A stretch of DNA of 51,849 nt, from assembly GCF_014696615.1 (NCBI RefSeq), contig NZ_JACJQJ010000060.1:1-51849 (forward strand), given 5' to 3'. Both the position numbers and the translations under genes were made by a program. Origin of the DNA: Nostoc linckia FACHB-104 (GTDB lineage Bacteria; Cyanobacteriota; Cyanobacteriia; Cyanobacteriales; Nostocaceae). Positions 36,111 to 46,600 of the stretch are shown piece after piece. Positions within the stretch are counted from its first letter, which is position 1. Each line of letters begins with the position of its first letter. A model generated the notes under the pieces. That model was not told the DNA's origin and did no database searches. It worked only from the letters and a program-made list of their open reading frames with translations.

Positions 36111-36384
36111 CCTTTTGACGCATTTCTTGCTCAAAGTCGCTTAAGCTCATGGTTCTACCAGCCTCTACATCATCTAATCCCTGTTTAATTCCGGCGATAG
36201 TTTCCAACCTCTCTAATGTATCCAACAATTTTTGGTAAGACTCTGCATCTTGTACCACAACTTCAGCTTTACCATTAACTGTCAACACCACAGGTTTTCC
36301 TGTCTGCTTCATCTGTTGAATAAATTCCAGAGTATTGCGCTTAAAGCTTGAGAGTGAATGAATGTCTCGAATAATGTTCAGCAT
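36094..36384 (-). CDS. Phd/YefM-type antitoxin
   Basis: A 96-residue antitoxin. It has the Phd fold (SLSSFKRNTLEFIQQMKQTGKPVVLTVNGKAEVVVQDAESYQKLLD, about 10-54), which dimerises and binds its operator, and a C-terminal flexible part that would neutralise the toxin. It precedes and overlaps the RelE/ParE toxin gene. Since the toxin is broken, the antitoxin may persist as an orphan regulator. The start codon is ATG 36384. Confidence 0.85.
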   Translation of the reverse strand: MLNIIRDIHSLSSFKRNTLEFIQQMKQTGKPVVLTVNGKAEVVVQDAESYQKLLDTLERLETIAGIKQGLDDVEAGRTMSLSDFEQEMRQKDGISS

Positions 36385-37167
36385 AGAATTGATGATGCAT
36401 CAAATTTAGTGCAAATTTGATGCTATCAAGTTTAACAGCTATCTGTCCAAATAATCATGATCTTGGTGAGATTACAGAGCGATCGCCCATTCCTCTGCAA
36501 TTGCCATGCACACAGATGCACTACATTATATTAAAAATTGTTAACGCTATTTTCCATAATTCGTTTCCAGTTATATAGTTAAAAAGCAGTCTACAAAATT
36601 TGCGGTGCATCAGTAGTGGTACTCATCTAATGTTAATGATGTAAGTCCCTTCAAATACCACAACAACCCGTTAGCTTTGGCATTAATTATTGATTTAATT
36701 GTCAGCTTCAATTACCTATTTTACCGACCATACAGTGGTAGGAATCAATGGGTTAATTAATAATAATTTTGCCATCTTGTTAGTTATCTATCGCATTAAT
36801 TTTGATGAGTTTGTAGCAAGCAATTCAATACAGCAAAATTCCTGACTACAAACTCAATACTTGTCGGTTAAAGGAAAAAAGGGGAATGGTAAAAGGGAAA
36901 AAAACCTTTAATCCCAATTCTCCAAAATTCAGCAACAGATCCAAACTCAAAAACCCTTGCTAGATATGGTTTTCTTAATTTTGAATTTTGTTAGCGTAGG
37001 TTGGCGAGTCATCTCCCAAGGGGAGATGCTACGCGAACGAGCGTCATTTTGAATTTTGAATTGGTATAACCCTTAACCTTTAACACTTTTCCCCAAAGCC
37101 AATAAGCAGAAATTGTAACTAATACCACCAAAATTACTACTCAACATTTAAAGGTTGATATTTTGCT
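36385..37167. other. Intergenic region without a gene
   Basis: About 780 bases, AT-rich. It includes the upstream region of the antitoxin, a GC-rich dispersed repeat with the palindrome CATCTCCC/GGGAGATG (36994-37045), and TTGAATTTTG-type repeats. No credible open frame is seen on either strand. Confidence 0.6.
36994..37045. repeat. Dispersed GC-rich palindromic repeat
   Basis: It contains CATCTCCC (37010-37017) and GGGAGATG (37021-37028) around a 3-base loop and the words GCTACGCGAACG and GAGCGTC. It resembles the element at 25021-25080. Confidence 0.6.
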
Positions 37168-38022
37168 ATGTTCAATCAACTGCATAAATATATTCCCAGA
37201 ATCCCCTCTGAATTGCGTTACCGAATAGATTTAATGCGCCATGCTAGGAAATTACCTGCCCTATCTCCACAAGATAAGTTGATTGTTGAGATTCTGCGTA
37301 AAGAAGGAGTTGTTACTACTTCCTTGCAAGATTTAGCACTTCCTAAAACAGCAGAATTAATTCCATCGGCGGAAAGCCAGTTAGCTAATATGGAATTAGC
37401 TTTAGCTGCTAAATATAAGAATACGCAAAAATTTGGTAGTGGAGAAAATCCAGCTTATCCACAGATTTTTACTGTGACAGATTTACCTGAGTTTTATCAC
37501 TGGGGAAGTGAACAAAGGTTACTCAATATTATCGAAAACTATATCGGTCTACCTATTGCCTTTCAGGGTGTACATTTACGGCGAGACTTTGCCAATGATG
37601 AGCAACTAACCACAGAATTATGGCATTTAGATGCAGAAGACCGTCGCATGATTAAGGTAATTATTTACCTCAATGATGTGAGTCAAGAAAATGGCCCATT
37701 TGAGTATATTCCTAAATCTCAAATGTCACTAATTAAAGAGTTGCAAATTCGCTCTCAGATTGTACCCAAAACCGCAAAAGGTTTAGTAGGTCTGAATGAT
37801 GGAGAGATAGAAAAAATTGTGCCTAAGTCACTGTGGAAATCATGTCCAGGGAAAGCTGGAAGCATAGTCATTGCAGATCCGAGGGCTATTTTTCATCACG
37901 GTAAACCTCGTACACAATCACGGTCTACTCTGTTTTTTGTGTACACTGCTAAGAATCCTTTACGTCCAGAATGCTGTAAGCAATATAGCGATCAAACTTT
38001 TGCTAGAGTATTGCCAGCTTAA
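37168..38022 (+). CDS. PhyH-like 2-oxoglutarate/Fe(II) dioxygenase
   Basis: A 284-residue protein of the phytanoyl-CoA dioxygenase group. The iron-binding facial triad reads HLD (His153 and Asp155) with a distal His (His243 or His244) in IFHHGKPR, and Arg252 (SRSTLFF) is placed to bind 2-oxoglutarate. The N-terminal 100 residues are helical. Members hydroxylate small molecules in lipid or secondary metabolism. The substrate is unknown and no biosynthetic genes are adjacent. The gene has its own upstream region and ends before a hairpin-containing gap. Confidence 0.82.
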   Translation: MFNQLHKYIPRIPSELRYRIDLMRHARKLPALSPQDKLIVEILRKEGVVTTSLQDLALPKTAELIPSAESQLANMELALAAKYKNTQKFGSGENPAYPQIFTVTDLPEFYHWGSEQRLLNIIENYIGLPIAFQGVHLRRDFANDEQLTTELWHLDAEDRRMIKVIIYLNDVSQENGPFEYIPKSQMSLIKELQIRSQIVPKTAKGLVGLNDGEIEKIVPKSLWKSCPGKAGSIVIADPRAIFHHGKPRTQSRSTLFFVYTAKNPLRPECCKQYSDQTFARVLPA

Positions 38023-38397
38023 CATCCGTTCTTCAAGTTAATTCTTCATTCCGAGGTTGTTTGAAAAATGTTGGCGACACATCAATATAATATTTTAGAG
38101 TAATAAAGTTCAGGTCAGCCTTTTTTCTCTCCCTCTGTTTCCTCTGCATACACAGCAATGGAATATTTTTTTAGTTGCAAGTCCCTTACCAAAGAGCGCT
38201 ATTAAAAAAAATCACCAGACCCCGCTACAAAATAGATGAGGTTGGTGATTATTCGCAACAAAACTAGAGATATAGCGTCAGGTAAATTAGGTACAAGGGT
38301 AGGGGCACGGCACTGCCGTGCCCTTAAAATTATCTGTACATCAGCAACTTACAATCTGCTGTATTTAACTAACTCAGCAATCAGCAATCAGCACTGT
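38023..38397. other. Intergenic region with a palindrome
   Basis: About 375 bases between the convergent PhyH and hemL genes. A 10-bp palindrome GGGCACGGCA/TGCCGTGCCC at 38303-38323 could form a hairpin. In neither direction is it followed by a clear T-run, so it may be a dispersed repeat rather than a terminator. No gene is visible. Confidence 0.5.
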
Positions 38398-39696
38398 TTA
38401 TAAACTAGAAAGTACTTCTCTTGCTATGGCTAAAGTTTGGTCAATATCTTCATCGGTGTGAGCAAAAGAAGTAAACCCAGCTTCAAATTGAGATGGTGCT
38501 AGGTAAATACCACGCTCTAACATACCGCGATGGAAGCGTCCGAATTTGGCTGTATCAGCACTTTTCGCATCTTCGTAGTTATGCACTGGGCCAGCGGTGA
38601 AGAATAAGCCAAACATAGCGCTGATATGACCGCCGCAAGCTGCATGACCAGTTTCTTGAGCAATTTGCAGTAAGCCATCTGCTAGCTTTTTGGTAATGCG
38701 CTCTAGGTACTCATAAGTACCGGGTTTTTGCAGCAATTCTAGGGTCTTAATACCTGCTGTCATTGCTAGGGGATTACCAGAAAGTGTCCCAGCTTGATAT
38801 ACAGGGCCAGCAGGGGCAACCATTGACATAATATCGCGACGACCGCCATAAGCTCCCACAGGTAAACCACCACCAATGACTTTACCCAGTGTAGTCAAAT
38901 CGGGGGTAACACCAAATTTTTGTTGCGCGCCACCATAAGCGATGCGGAAGCCTGTCATGACTTCGTCAAAGACTAATAATGCGCCATGCTCATGGGTAAG
39001 TTCGCGTAACCCTTCCAAGAATCCTGCATCGGGAGTAATAAACCCAGCATTGCCTACAACTGGCTCTAAAATTACACCAGCAATTTCATCACGGTTTTCT
39101 TCAAACAAAGCCTTCACAGCTTCCAAATCATTGAAAGGAGCCGTGAGAGTATTAGCAGTTGCCGATTTTGGTACTCCTGGGGAGTCGGGTAAGCCGAGTG
39201 TCGCCACACCAGAGCCAGCTTTTACCAAGAACATATCAGCGTGTCCGTGGTAGCAGCCTTCAAACTTGATGATTTTTTCCCGATTGGTAAACGCCCGCAT
39301 CAGCCGCAACACAGCCATACAAGCTTCAGTACCAGAATTGACAAATCTGACCATTTCGATGCTGGGAACGGCATCAATGACCATTTCTGCTAAAACATTT
39401 TCTAGTGCAGAAGGCGCACCAAAACTCGTGCCTTTTTCCAAGGCTTCATGTAGTGCAGCAATTACTTCTGGATGAGCATGACCACAAATAGCAGGGCCCC
39501 AAGTACCTACATAGTCAATGTATTGATTACCATCAACGTCCCAAATGTATGCGCCTTTGACGCGATCAAACACAATTGGCTGTCCACCGACAGATTTGAA
39601 GGCACGAACTGGAGAACTAACGCCTCCGGGCATGAGATTTTGGGCAGCGGCGAAAATCTCTTGTGATTTTGTGGTTTTAATCGTCGTATTTACCAA
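38398..39696 (-). CDS. hemL: Glutamate-1-semialdehyde 2,1-aminomutase
   Basis: A 432-residue PLP enzyme that converts glutamate-1-semialdehyde to 5-aminolevulinate, the precursor of haem, chlorophyll and phycobilins. Family features are [22 protein letters not shown], the Asp of FDEVMTGFR and Lys272 in [12 protein letters not shown]. Length and sequence are standard. The likely start is TTG 39696 with an AGGAGAG site about 5 bases upstream. No ATG fits the conserved MVNTTIKT beginning. It is the only tetrapyrrole gene in the window. Confidence 0.96.
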   Translation of the reverse strand: MVNTTIKTTKSQEIFAAAQNLMPGGVSSPVRAFKSVGGQPIVFDRVKGAYIWDVDGNQYIDYVGTWGPAICGHAHPEVIAALHEALEKGTSFGAPSALENVLAEMVIDAVPSIEMVRFVNSGTEACMAVLRLMRAFTNREKIIKFEGCYHGHADMFLVKAGSGVATLGLPDSPGVPKSATANTLTAPFNDLEAVKALFEENRDEIAGVILEPVVGNAGFITPDAGFLEGLRELTHEHGALLVFDEVMTGFRIAYGGAQQKFGVTPDLTTLGKVIGGGLPVGAYGGRRDIMSMVAPAGPVYQAGTLSGNPLAMTAGIKTLELLQKPGTYEYLERITKKLADGLLQIAQETGHAACGGHISAMFGLFFTAGPVHNYEDAKSADTAKFGRFHRGMLERGIYLAPSQFEAGFTSFAHTDEDIDQTLAIAREVLSSL

Positions 39697-39804
39697 GGTT
39701 CTCTCCTACGTGAGGGGCAAATTAAAAGCTCTATCTTAGGATAGGGTTAAAAACTGGTTAGAACTTCTATCGTATAAAATTACCAGAACCAAAAAAATAA
39801 CAAT

Positions 39805-39993
39805 ATGTTATACAAGTCGAATCAAGATTTGCCTTTAGAAATTCGCTCGCGATTATCTGAGGCATACCAGGATCTTTATCGGGCGGCTTTTAACTCGGCA
39901 GTTCACTGGTATGGTGAAGCCGCAAAAGCGCATAAGGTAGCATTGAGTGCGGTAAAGATGCAATCGGCTATGGATAAAAATGCTCTAGTTTAA
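39805..39993 (+). CDS. ChaB-family small protein
   Basis: A 62-residue protein. The pattern Y(K)SNQDLPLEIRSRL..AYQDLYRAAFNSAVHWYG fits the ChaB family (annotated as cation transport regulators in E. coli, with little proof of function). It is a soluble, mostly helical protein. The gene is short, but the family match makes it credible. It reads away from hemL. Confidence 0.7.
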   Translation: MLYKSNQDLPLEIRSRLSEAYQDLYRAAFNSAVHWYGEAAKAHKVALSAVKMQSAMDKNALV

Positions 39994-40105
39994 GATTATA
40001 TAACTGGCTGACTATTGGCTGACTATTAAAAAAATCGTGCGACTTAACCTATTGAGAATGGTATCGTGAATCAAGGAATCGTTCTCACGCAAAAAATTAG
40101 CTGGT

Positions 40106-40756
40106 ATGTTCTCTAAAGAACCGCATTCATTACACAACGCTATCCCTGTTGAAAAAATCCGTTATGACGAACAAGGTCTAGTACCAGCAATAGTTCAAGA
40201 TTATCTTGATGGTACTGTCTTGATGATGGCGTGGATGAATCGGGAGTCTTTACAAAAAACTTTAGAAACTGGGGAAACTTGGTTTTGGAGTCGTTCGCGT
40301 CAAGAATTGTGGCATAAAGGCGCGACTTCTGGCCATTTGCAAAAAGTGCAAAGTATCCGTTATGACTGCGATAGCGATGCGCTCCTTATTGGTATAGAAC
40401 AGATAGGCGATATTGCTTGTCATACAGGAGAGCGTAGTTGCTTCCATCAAATAGATGGACAAATAGTAGCCCCACCAGGCGATACATTGTCACAATTATT
40501 TCAAGTAATCTGCGATCGCCGTGACAATCCTACTGAGAGTTCCTACACCTGTAAGTTATTCGCCGGCGGTGATAACAAGATTTTGAAAAAAATAGGTGAA
40601 GAAACCGCGGAAGTTGTCATGGCATTTAAAGATGATGATGCCGATGCGATCGCAGGTGAAGTTGCAGATTTGCTATATCATACTTTGGTCGCTCTGGCAC
40701 ATCATAAAGTTGATGTCAAAGCCGTTTATCGGAAGTTGCAAGAACGGCGGAAATGA
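40106..40756 (+). CDS. hisIE: Bifunctional phosphoribosyl-AMP cyclohydrolase/phosphoribosyl-ATP pyrophosphatase
   Basis: A 216-residue enzyme for two consecutive steps of histidine biosynthesis. The N-terminal HisI domain (about 10-115) has [24 protein letters not shown], the acidic metal site DCDSDALL and the zinc-binding [10 protein letters not shown]. The C-terminal HisE domain (about 125-216) has [16 protein letters not shown] and [13 protein letters not shown]. Length and domain order are normal. It is free-standing, with no other his gene nearby. Confidence 0.95.
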   Translation: MFSKEPHSLHNAIPVEKIRYDEQGLVPAIVQDYLDGTVLMMAWMNRESLQKTLETGETWFWSRSRQELWHKGATSGHLQKVQSIRYDCDSDALLIGIEQIGDIACHTGERSCFHQIDGQIVAPPGDTLSQLFQVICDRRDNPTESSYTCKLFAGGDNKILKKIGEETAEVVMAFKDDDADAIAGEVADLLYHTLVALAHHKVDVKAVYRKLQERRK

Positions 40757-40835
40757 ATAGTATCAGTTAGACAAGGCTCATCAACAAGCGACTTGAAACA
40801 ACCAAACCACGACCACTTAACATCTCTAAGTAGCA

Positions 40836-41075
40836 ATGAAAGCACTTAAAGTTATGGCAACGATCAATGAGGAAGGACAATTAACTTTAGATCATCCTCT
40901 CACAACAGATAAAAATAGTCGTGTAGAAGTCATTGTTTTAATCCCAGATGAGGAAACCCCAGATCAGACCGCTCAGGCAGAAGTCTTAGCAGATTTCCGG
41001 CAAGCTTGGCAAGAGGCTATGACTGGGCAAACTATCCCGGTGGCTCAACTGTGGGAAGGGCTTGAAGATGGTTGA
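40836..41075 (+). CDS. Antitoxin-like protein of a type II module
   Basis: A 79-residue protein. The N-terminal part (MKALKVMATINEEGQLTLDHPL...SRVEVIVLIPDE) resembles short antitoxins with a beta-strand N-terminus, and the helical C-terminus (ADFRQAWQEAM) would wrap the toxin. It overlaps the following RelE-like gene by 8 bases, as antitoxins do. I cannot give its exact family. Confidence 0.65.
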   Translation: MKALKVMATINEEGQLTLDHPLTTDKNSRVEVIVLIPDEETPDQTAQAEVLADFRQAWQEAMTGQTIPVAQLWEGLEDG

Positions 41076-41274
41076 TCCGCCGTTGATTCAAGTTGAAGCT
41101 TCGCTAACATTCAACCGAAATCTACGCGCTCTTGCCAAGAAATATCACAGTATTAGGAATGATATACAACCTGTTATCGAACAACTTCAGCAGGGAGAGT
41201 TACCAGGAGATCAAATACCTGGTGTTGGTTATACAGTCTTTAAGTTGAGAGCTAAGGTTGATAGCGGATACTAA
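41068..41274 (+). pseudogene. 3'-truncated RelE-like toxin
   Basis: A 68-residue frame from ATG 41068 (inside the antitoxin gene). The first about 58 residues look like a RelE/StbE-type toxin (SLTFNRNLRALAKKYHSIRNDIQP, GDQIPGVGYTVFKLR). The expected continuation, with basic catalytic residues and the core strand (RLIYYL type), is missing. The frame instead runs into AKVDSGY, which is the complement of the 3' end of the ShlB gene. The break lies about 41250, so the toxin is truncated by a rearrangement and is probably dead. Confidence 0.75.
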
Positions 41275-43270
41275 AGTAAAAGCCATCATCTTGAGCATTA
41301 TTACCGCGATCGCTTAAATCTACAAAGGGGATGCCATAATCTAGGCGCATGGTTAATTTATCAATGCCCAAGGCTTGATTCCACAATAGCCCTAAACCGG
41401 CACTGGCTAAAAATGTTTGATTGGGTAGTTTATTGGGATTGTCTGATTGATTCCAAACAGCGCCTAAATCAACAAACGGTATTACCTGTAGGGTGGATAA
41501 TCCCGCTTTATTGCGTTGCACTGTAATTCTGTCTTCAATTGCAAAACGGAATCCATTATCGCCAGAACGGACATTTTGCCGATATCCACGCACAGATTGT
41601 CCGCCGCCAATGACGAATTGCTGGGAAGGTAACAAACTGTCTGGTGTGAGTTGCAAGTCTGCTTGGATGATTAACAGGTGATTGTTATTTAGCTGCTGTA
41701 CGCGCTGGATTTGACCTAGCCAACTGAAAAAGCGACTATCGGGAATGGGGTCACTATTAATTGTGGCATCAAATAAACCAGTGCCTAAACTAAATTGTGA
41801 TTGTAACAGCCAAGCCCCTTGGGGGTCGCGTCGGACGTAGTCTTGGCTAAACTTAAATACACTGGTACGGCTAACGCCATTCGCATCAGGGCCGATACCA
41901 AAGGGGGTGGGAAGTTGATCGAAGAGAAAAGTTTGCCCATCTTCATAAGTAAAGCCGAAAGACAAGGCAAATTCTTCTCTAGGCGATCGCATTAATGGCT
42001 GACGATAACTAATTTCATAGACATCTTGATCACCTTTGATCCCAAACTGGTCAAAAGGTGGCTGAGTGATTTCGTTGCGATTGGGTGCAACTCGCAGACG
42101 TAATTTCCCATCCATCGCATTGAGGGGAATTTGATAGCTAAAATCAAAGCGATCGGAACCGCCAGTCAGGGTGCGATAATAAGCACCTGCTATTTCATCT
42201 CCTATCCCAGTTAAGTTGCGGTGGAGTAATTGAATCCCTAATCTTTCCGAACCAATACTAGGCGGTGAATAGTTATCTATACTTAAGCTGCTGACAAAAG
42301 GATTTGCTTCATCAACCCTGACTATAAGAATACTTTGACCAACTTGTCCGGTAGGGCGCAGGCTGGCTTCCACATTATTAAATAGCGGATCGAGTCGCAG
42401 TAATTTCAGTTGTTCTTCCAGCTTAATTGTATTTAAGGGAACTCCTGCGCCTAAGCGAATGCGATCGCGCACATACCCAGGATTTAAGCGCTTGGTTCCT
42501 TGCACTTCAATTTCCGACACTCGCCCTTCAATAATGCGAATTACCGCCACACCATCTGTATTTCCAGCCTGTTGCGTCACGGGAATCGCCCGCGAATTTA
42601 TATAGTTATTATTCAGATAAAGCTGAGTCACAGCATCAGCAGCTTTCCGCAAATCCTCTACTGTTAATTCCCGCCCTTCAAATGGCTGAACAACCTGATT
42701 TAGTTGTTGTTCTGTAAATACGGTGCTATCTACAACATTAATTTTGCGAACGAAAAATCTCTCAGGGGTTGTGGGGGTAAATTCTGGTGGGGTGGTTTCT
42801 GGGGGTTGGGGGCTGGGGGATTGGGTAATGGGGATTGGGGACTGGGGTTTGGGGGCTGGGGATTGAGTAATTGGTAATTGGTTTTTGGTTTTTGACTCAG
42901 GACTCAGCACTTTCGACTCAGCACTGGTTTGAGACTCAGCACTGTTTTGAGACTCATAACTCAGTAGTTTTAACTCAGTACTGTTTTGGTTGGCTGTGGC
43001 TTTTAATCCAGTGATTGCCAGTATTCCAATTAAATTCAGAATGAACAAACTGCTTTTAAAATTGAAACTTTGATACAAAAAAGATATAAAGAATTTCCCA
43101 TCGAAAATATTGTTAAATGCTCGGAAAACAGCAAGTAAAAACTTGCGTTGAGATAGACATTTTATTGATTTATTGCCGTTACTTCCCAAAGTATCAATTT
43201 TTTGATATGCTTTCAATCTTTGCGGAATTGGAACTTCAGACTTAAAATTAGTTTTTATACCTTTTCTCAT
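41252..43270 (-). CDS. TpsB/ShlB-type two-partner-secretion transporter
   Basis: A 672-residue outer-membrane protein. An N-terminal region with a hydrophobic signal segment (about 74-92) is followed by a repeat-encoded linker (103-165) rich in Ser, Glu, Gln and Pro. POTRA domains come next (from about residue 172; RFFVRKINVVDSTVF, and a second at about 250-320), then the beta-barrel with VIGGGQSVRGYRQN and the C-terminal strand FSIRYQP. Such proteins export one TpsA partner, which has a haemagglutinin-type N-terminal domain. The giant TPS-CHAT ORF diverging from it is the obvious cargo. The start choice is uncertain because several in-frame starts precede the signal segment. Confidence 0.88.
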   Translation of the reverse strand: MRKGIKTNFKSEVPIPQRLKAYQKIDTLGSNGNKSIKCLSQRKFLLAVFRAFNNIFDGKFFISFLYQSFNFKSSLFILNLIGILAITGLKATANQNSTELKLLSYESQNSAESQTSAESKVLSPESKTKNQLPITQSPAPKPQSPIPITQSPSPQPPETTPPEFTPTTPERFFVRKINVVDSTVFTEQQLNQVVQPFEGRELTVEDLRKAADAVTQLYLNNNYINSRAIPVTQQAGNTDGVAVIRIIEGRVSEIEVQGTKRLNPGYVRDRIRLGAGVPLNTIKLEEQLKLLRLDPLFNNVEASLRPTGQVGQSILIVRVDEANPFVSSLSIDNYSPPSIGSERLGIQLLHRNLTGIGDEIAGAYYRTLTGGSDRFDFSYQIPLNAMDGKLRLRVAPNRNEITQPPFDQFGIKGDQDVYEISYRQPLMRSPREEFALSFGFTYEDGQTFLFDQLPTPFGIGPDANGVSRTSVFKFSQDYVRRDPQGAWLLQSQFSLGTGLFDATINSDPIPDSRFFSWLGQIQRVQQLNNNHLLIIQADLQLTPDSLLPSQQFVIGGGQSVRGYRQNVRSGDNGFRFAIEDRITVQRNKAGLSTLQVIPFVDLGAVWNQSDNPNKLPNQTFLASAGLGLLWNQALGIDKLTMRLDYGIPFVDLSDRGNNAQDDGFYFSIRYQP
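42785..42975. repeat. Heptamer-type repeats inside the ShlB gene
   Basis: GGGGATTGGGGACTGGGG-like units (42785-42870) and CTCAGCACT-type units (about 42895-42975) lie within the coding sequence and encode the linker between signal segment and POTRA domain. Confidence 0.75.
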
Positions 43271-43611
43271 TTCACTATACTGAAATGTATGCAGTTATCA
43301 GTTAGCAGTTATCAAGTATCAGTTATCAGTTTTATGGCGAACATAACGCCTTCACAAAAAATTTGCAAAAGGCGCTAGAGCGTTATAGCACTGCACTATA
43401 CGCTTAATTACTGTTTACTTAGTTGATCAATTGGCTAGTTGAGATTCCGGAAAATTATTTTAGCCACAGTAATATTTGAATATCATATTTTTGCCAGTCA
43501 TATTCAAAAAAATTAATATATTTAATTACATTTAACACTGAGAAATTCTCAGTGATATCCGATAGGATAAATATGCTGGTAAGAGATTAGAAATTGCGTT
43601 GGAGAACTTCC
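43271..43611. promoter_or_regulatory. Divergent region between ShlB and the TPS-CHAT fusion
   Basis: About 340 bases that should hold both promoters. It contains a GTTATCA heptamer repeat (43293-43332) and a small dyad near 43381-43402 (GCGTTATAG/CTATACGC-like). No gene is seen. Confidence 0.4.
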
Positions 43612-46600
43612 ATGTCACTGCCGATTTCCATTGTCATTACGAATTACAATCGGGAGCGTTTTCTGGGAGAGGCGATCGCTAGCGTCCTCCAGCAGACATG
43701 GCAAGATTTTGAGTTACTGGTGTGGGATGATGGCTCTACGGATAATTCGGTAGCGATCGCGCAAAAATATGCGGGGCAAGATAGCCGTGTGCGGGTAGTA
43801 GCAGCACCTCATCAGGGAGTAACTGCGGCGCGGCGAGATGCGATCGCCCAAACGACAGGAACCTACATCGGCTGGGTAGATAGTGACGACTATTTAGCGC
43901 CAACAGCTTTGCAAAAAACCGTTAGCATTCTCAACCGTCAGCCAGAAATCGGCTTCGTGTACACCGATTATCTAGATGTTGACGACAAGAGTAAAGTTAT
44001 TAGATATGGTCGGCGCAGTCTGATTCCCTACTCGAAAGAACGGCTGCTAGTCGATTTCATGACTTTCCAATTCCGCCTGATTCGCCGTTCTGTTTATGAT
44101 TTAGTAGATGGGTTCAATGGTTCCCCGAATTACGCAGAAGACTACGATTTATGTTTGCGGCTTTCGGAAGTAACCCAGGTTGCACATATTCAGCAGCCAC
44201 TCTACTATTACCGCCACCATGCAGGCAATATCACCAAACAAGCCCACCAAGAACTGCTGTTATGTTCTCAACAAGTTATTGCTCAAGCATTACAACGGCG
44301 AGGAATAGCTGACAAATATCAAATTGATGTCGAACTCTCCACTGGGCACTTTTTCTTACGCTACAAGCAACCCTCACAGCATTGTCTCACAGAAGAAAGG
44401 CAGAGGGCAGGAGGCACACATGAAACAAGTTTCATAGCCAAGCATGAAAGTGGCACTGGGATTTTTACTCAGAACTCAGAACTCAGAACTCAGAACTCAG
44501 AACTCAGCACTCAGAACTCAGAACTCAGCACTCAGCACTCAGAACTCAGCACTCAGAACTCAGAACTCAGCACTCAGAACTCAGAACTCAGCACTCAGAA
44601 CTCAGCACTCAGCACTCAGCACTTTCAAGCTAGAAGGCAGAAGGTAAGAGAAAATAATTTCTCCCCAGCCCGCAAACGCTTACTTAAACCCCAACCGCTT
44701 TGCTTAGGAATTCTCCCCTTAGTTGCAACCCTAACGGCTGCATCTGTCCAAGCTCAACAAATTATACCTGCGAATGATGGTACAAATACCATAGTTACCC
44801 CCAATGGTAATAGGCTAGATATTACTGGGGGTCAGACTTCGAGTAATGGTGTTAACCTGTTCCACAGCTTTCAACAGTTTGGTTTAACACCAGAACAAAT
44901 TGCTAATTTCCAAGCCAACCCCAATCTGCAAAATATTCTCGGTAGGGTGACAGGTGGTAATGCTTCGATTATCAACGGCTTAATTCAAGTAACTGGGGGG
45001 ACTGCTAACCTCTACCTGATGAATCCCGCCGGATTTGTTTTTGGGCCGAATGCTAGCTTAAATGTTCCTGGTGCTTTCACCGCCACCACAGCCAACGGTA
45101 TTGCTTTTGGTAATAGTTGGTTTAATGCTAGTGGTGCGAATAACTACTCAGTTTTAGTTGGCAATCCCACAGGTTTTGCCTTTACCATGAGTCAGCCAGG
45201 AGCCATATTAAATGCTGGTAATTTAGCTGTAGGTAATGGGCAAAGTTTGAGCTTGTTGGGTGGAACGGTGGTCAATACCGGAACGCTTACAGCACCAGCC
45301 GGGCAAATTTTAGTGACATCTGTACCGGGGGAAAATTGGGTACGCCTTAGCCAGCCTGGTAATTTGTTGAGTCTGGAAATTCAACCTTCAGCTGCTAATA
45401 GTAATCAACCAAATAACTGGACAATCCCCATTCCATCTTTACCAGAATTACTTACAGTCGGGAATACAGGCTTAACGGCTAACCCTGATGGCACGGTGAA
45501 ACTTTCCAGTACTAACACAACTATTCCCACAACTCCCGGTACAACAATTGTCTCGGGGAAAGTTGATGCTTCTGGTTCCACAGGGGGGAAAGTTAATATT
45601 TTAGGTCAACAAGTTGGTTTAGTTGATGCCAATATTAACGCCTCTGGGAATAATGGCGGAGGGACAGTCCTGATTGGTGGCGATTACAAAGGCCAAGGTA
45701 CTGTACCCAATGCTACTAACACTTATGTTGATAGTAAATCGGTAATTGCTGCCGATAGTAACCTCAATGGCGATGGGGGACGGGTAATTGTTTGGGCTAA
45801 TGACACAACCCAATTCCTCGGTAAAATTACTGCGCGTGGTGGAGCGAATAGTGGTAATGGTGGTTTTGTGGAAGTATCAGGTAAAAACTTCCTCACCTAC
45901 AATGGTCAGGTAGATACTTCTGCTGCTAATGGTACATTGGGAACTTTGTTACTCGACCCCAGTACCTTGACCATTATTGATGCCGCAACAGGTGGTACTT
46001 TTGATGCTACACCGAGTAATATTCCCTTTGGATTGGCTGATAATGGCGCGAATACTATTTCTTGGGGTGCGTTAAGTACTGCTGGTGCCAATATTGATTT
46101 ACAAGCAACAGGAAATATTACTATTAACCCCATTACCGGCAATACACCTGGAGTCACAACTGCTACTGGTGTAGCGACGCTAAACTTAGGTAGTGCGGGT
46201 AGTTTCCGGCTCACTTCACAAAACGGTGCTGTTACCTTTGCCAATACCAGCAATACCATCAATACCACCGGAGGCGATATCTTCATTTCCGGCGCGAGTT
46301 TAGCACTAGGGAATCTCAACACCACAGGTAGCTTTGCTCCTAGCGGTGATGTGAATTTATCTGCAACAGGTAACATTACTGCAGGAAACATCAACACCAG
46401 TGGCTTTATTTTTGGCGGTAACGGCTATGGTGGTGGCTATAACGCAGGTAATATTACTGCGACTAGTAGTGGGGGTGCGATTACCCTGGGAAATCTTACC
46501 ACCAATATCAACGAAGTGAATGCTGGTCAGGCGGGAAATGTTAATTTGAGTGCTGTTGGCAATATCAATACAGGTAATATTAATACCTCTGCTGTTGAGG

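Noticed and set aside
44444-44647. Separate small gene starting MKVALGFLL in another frame
   Set aside because: After nine residues it only reads the heptamer repeat and stops soon after. It is more likely an out-of-frame product, though it shows how the repeat keeps all frames open.
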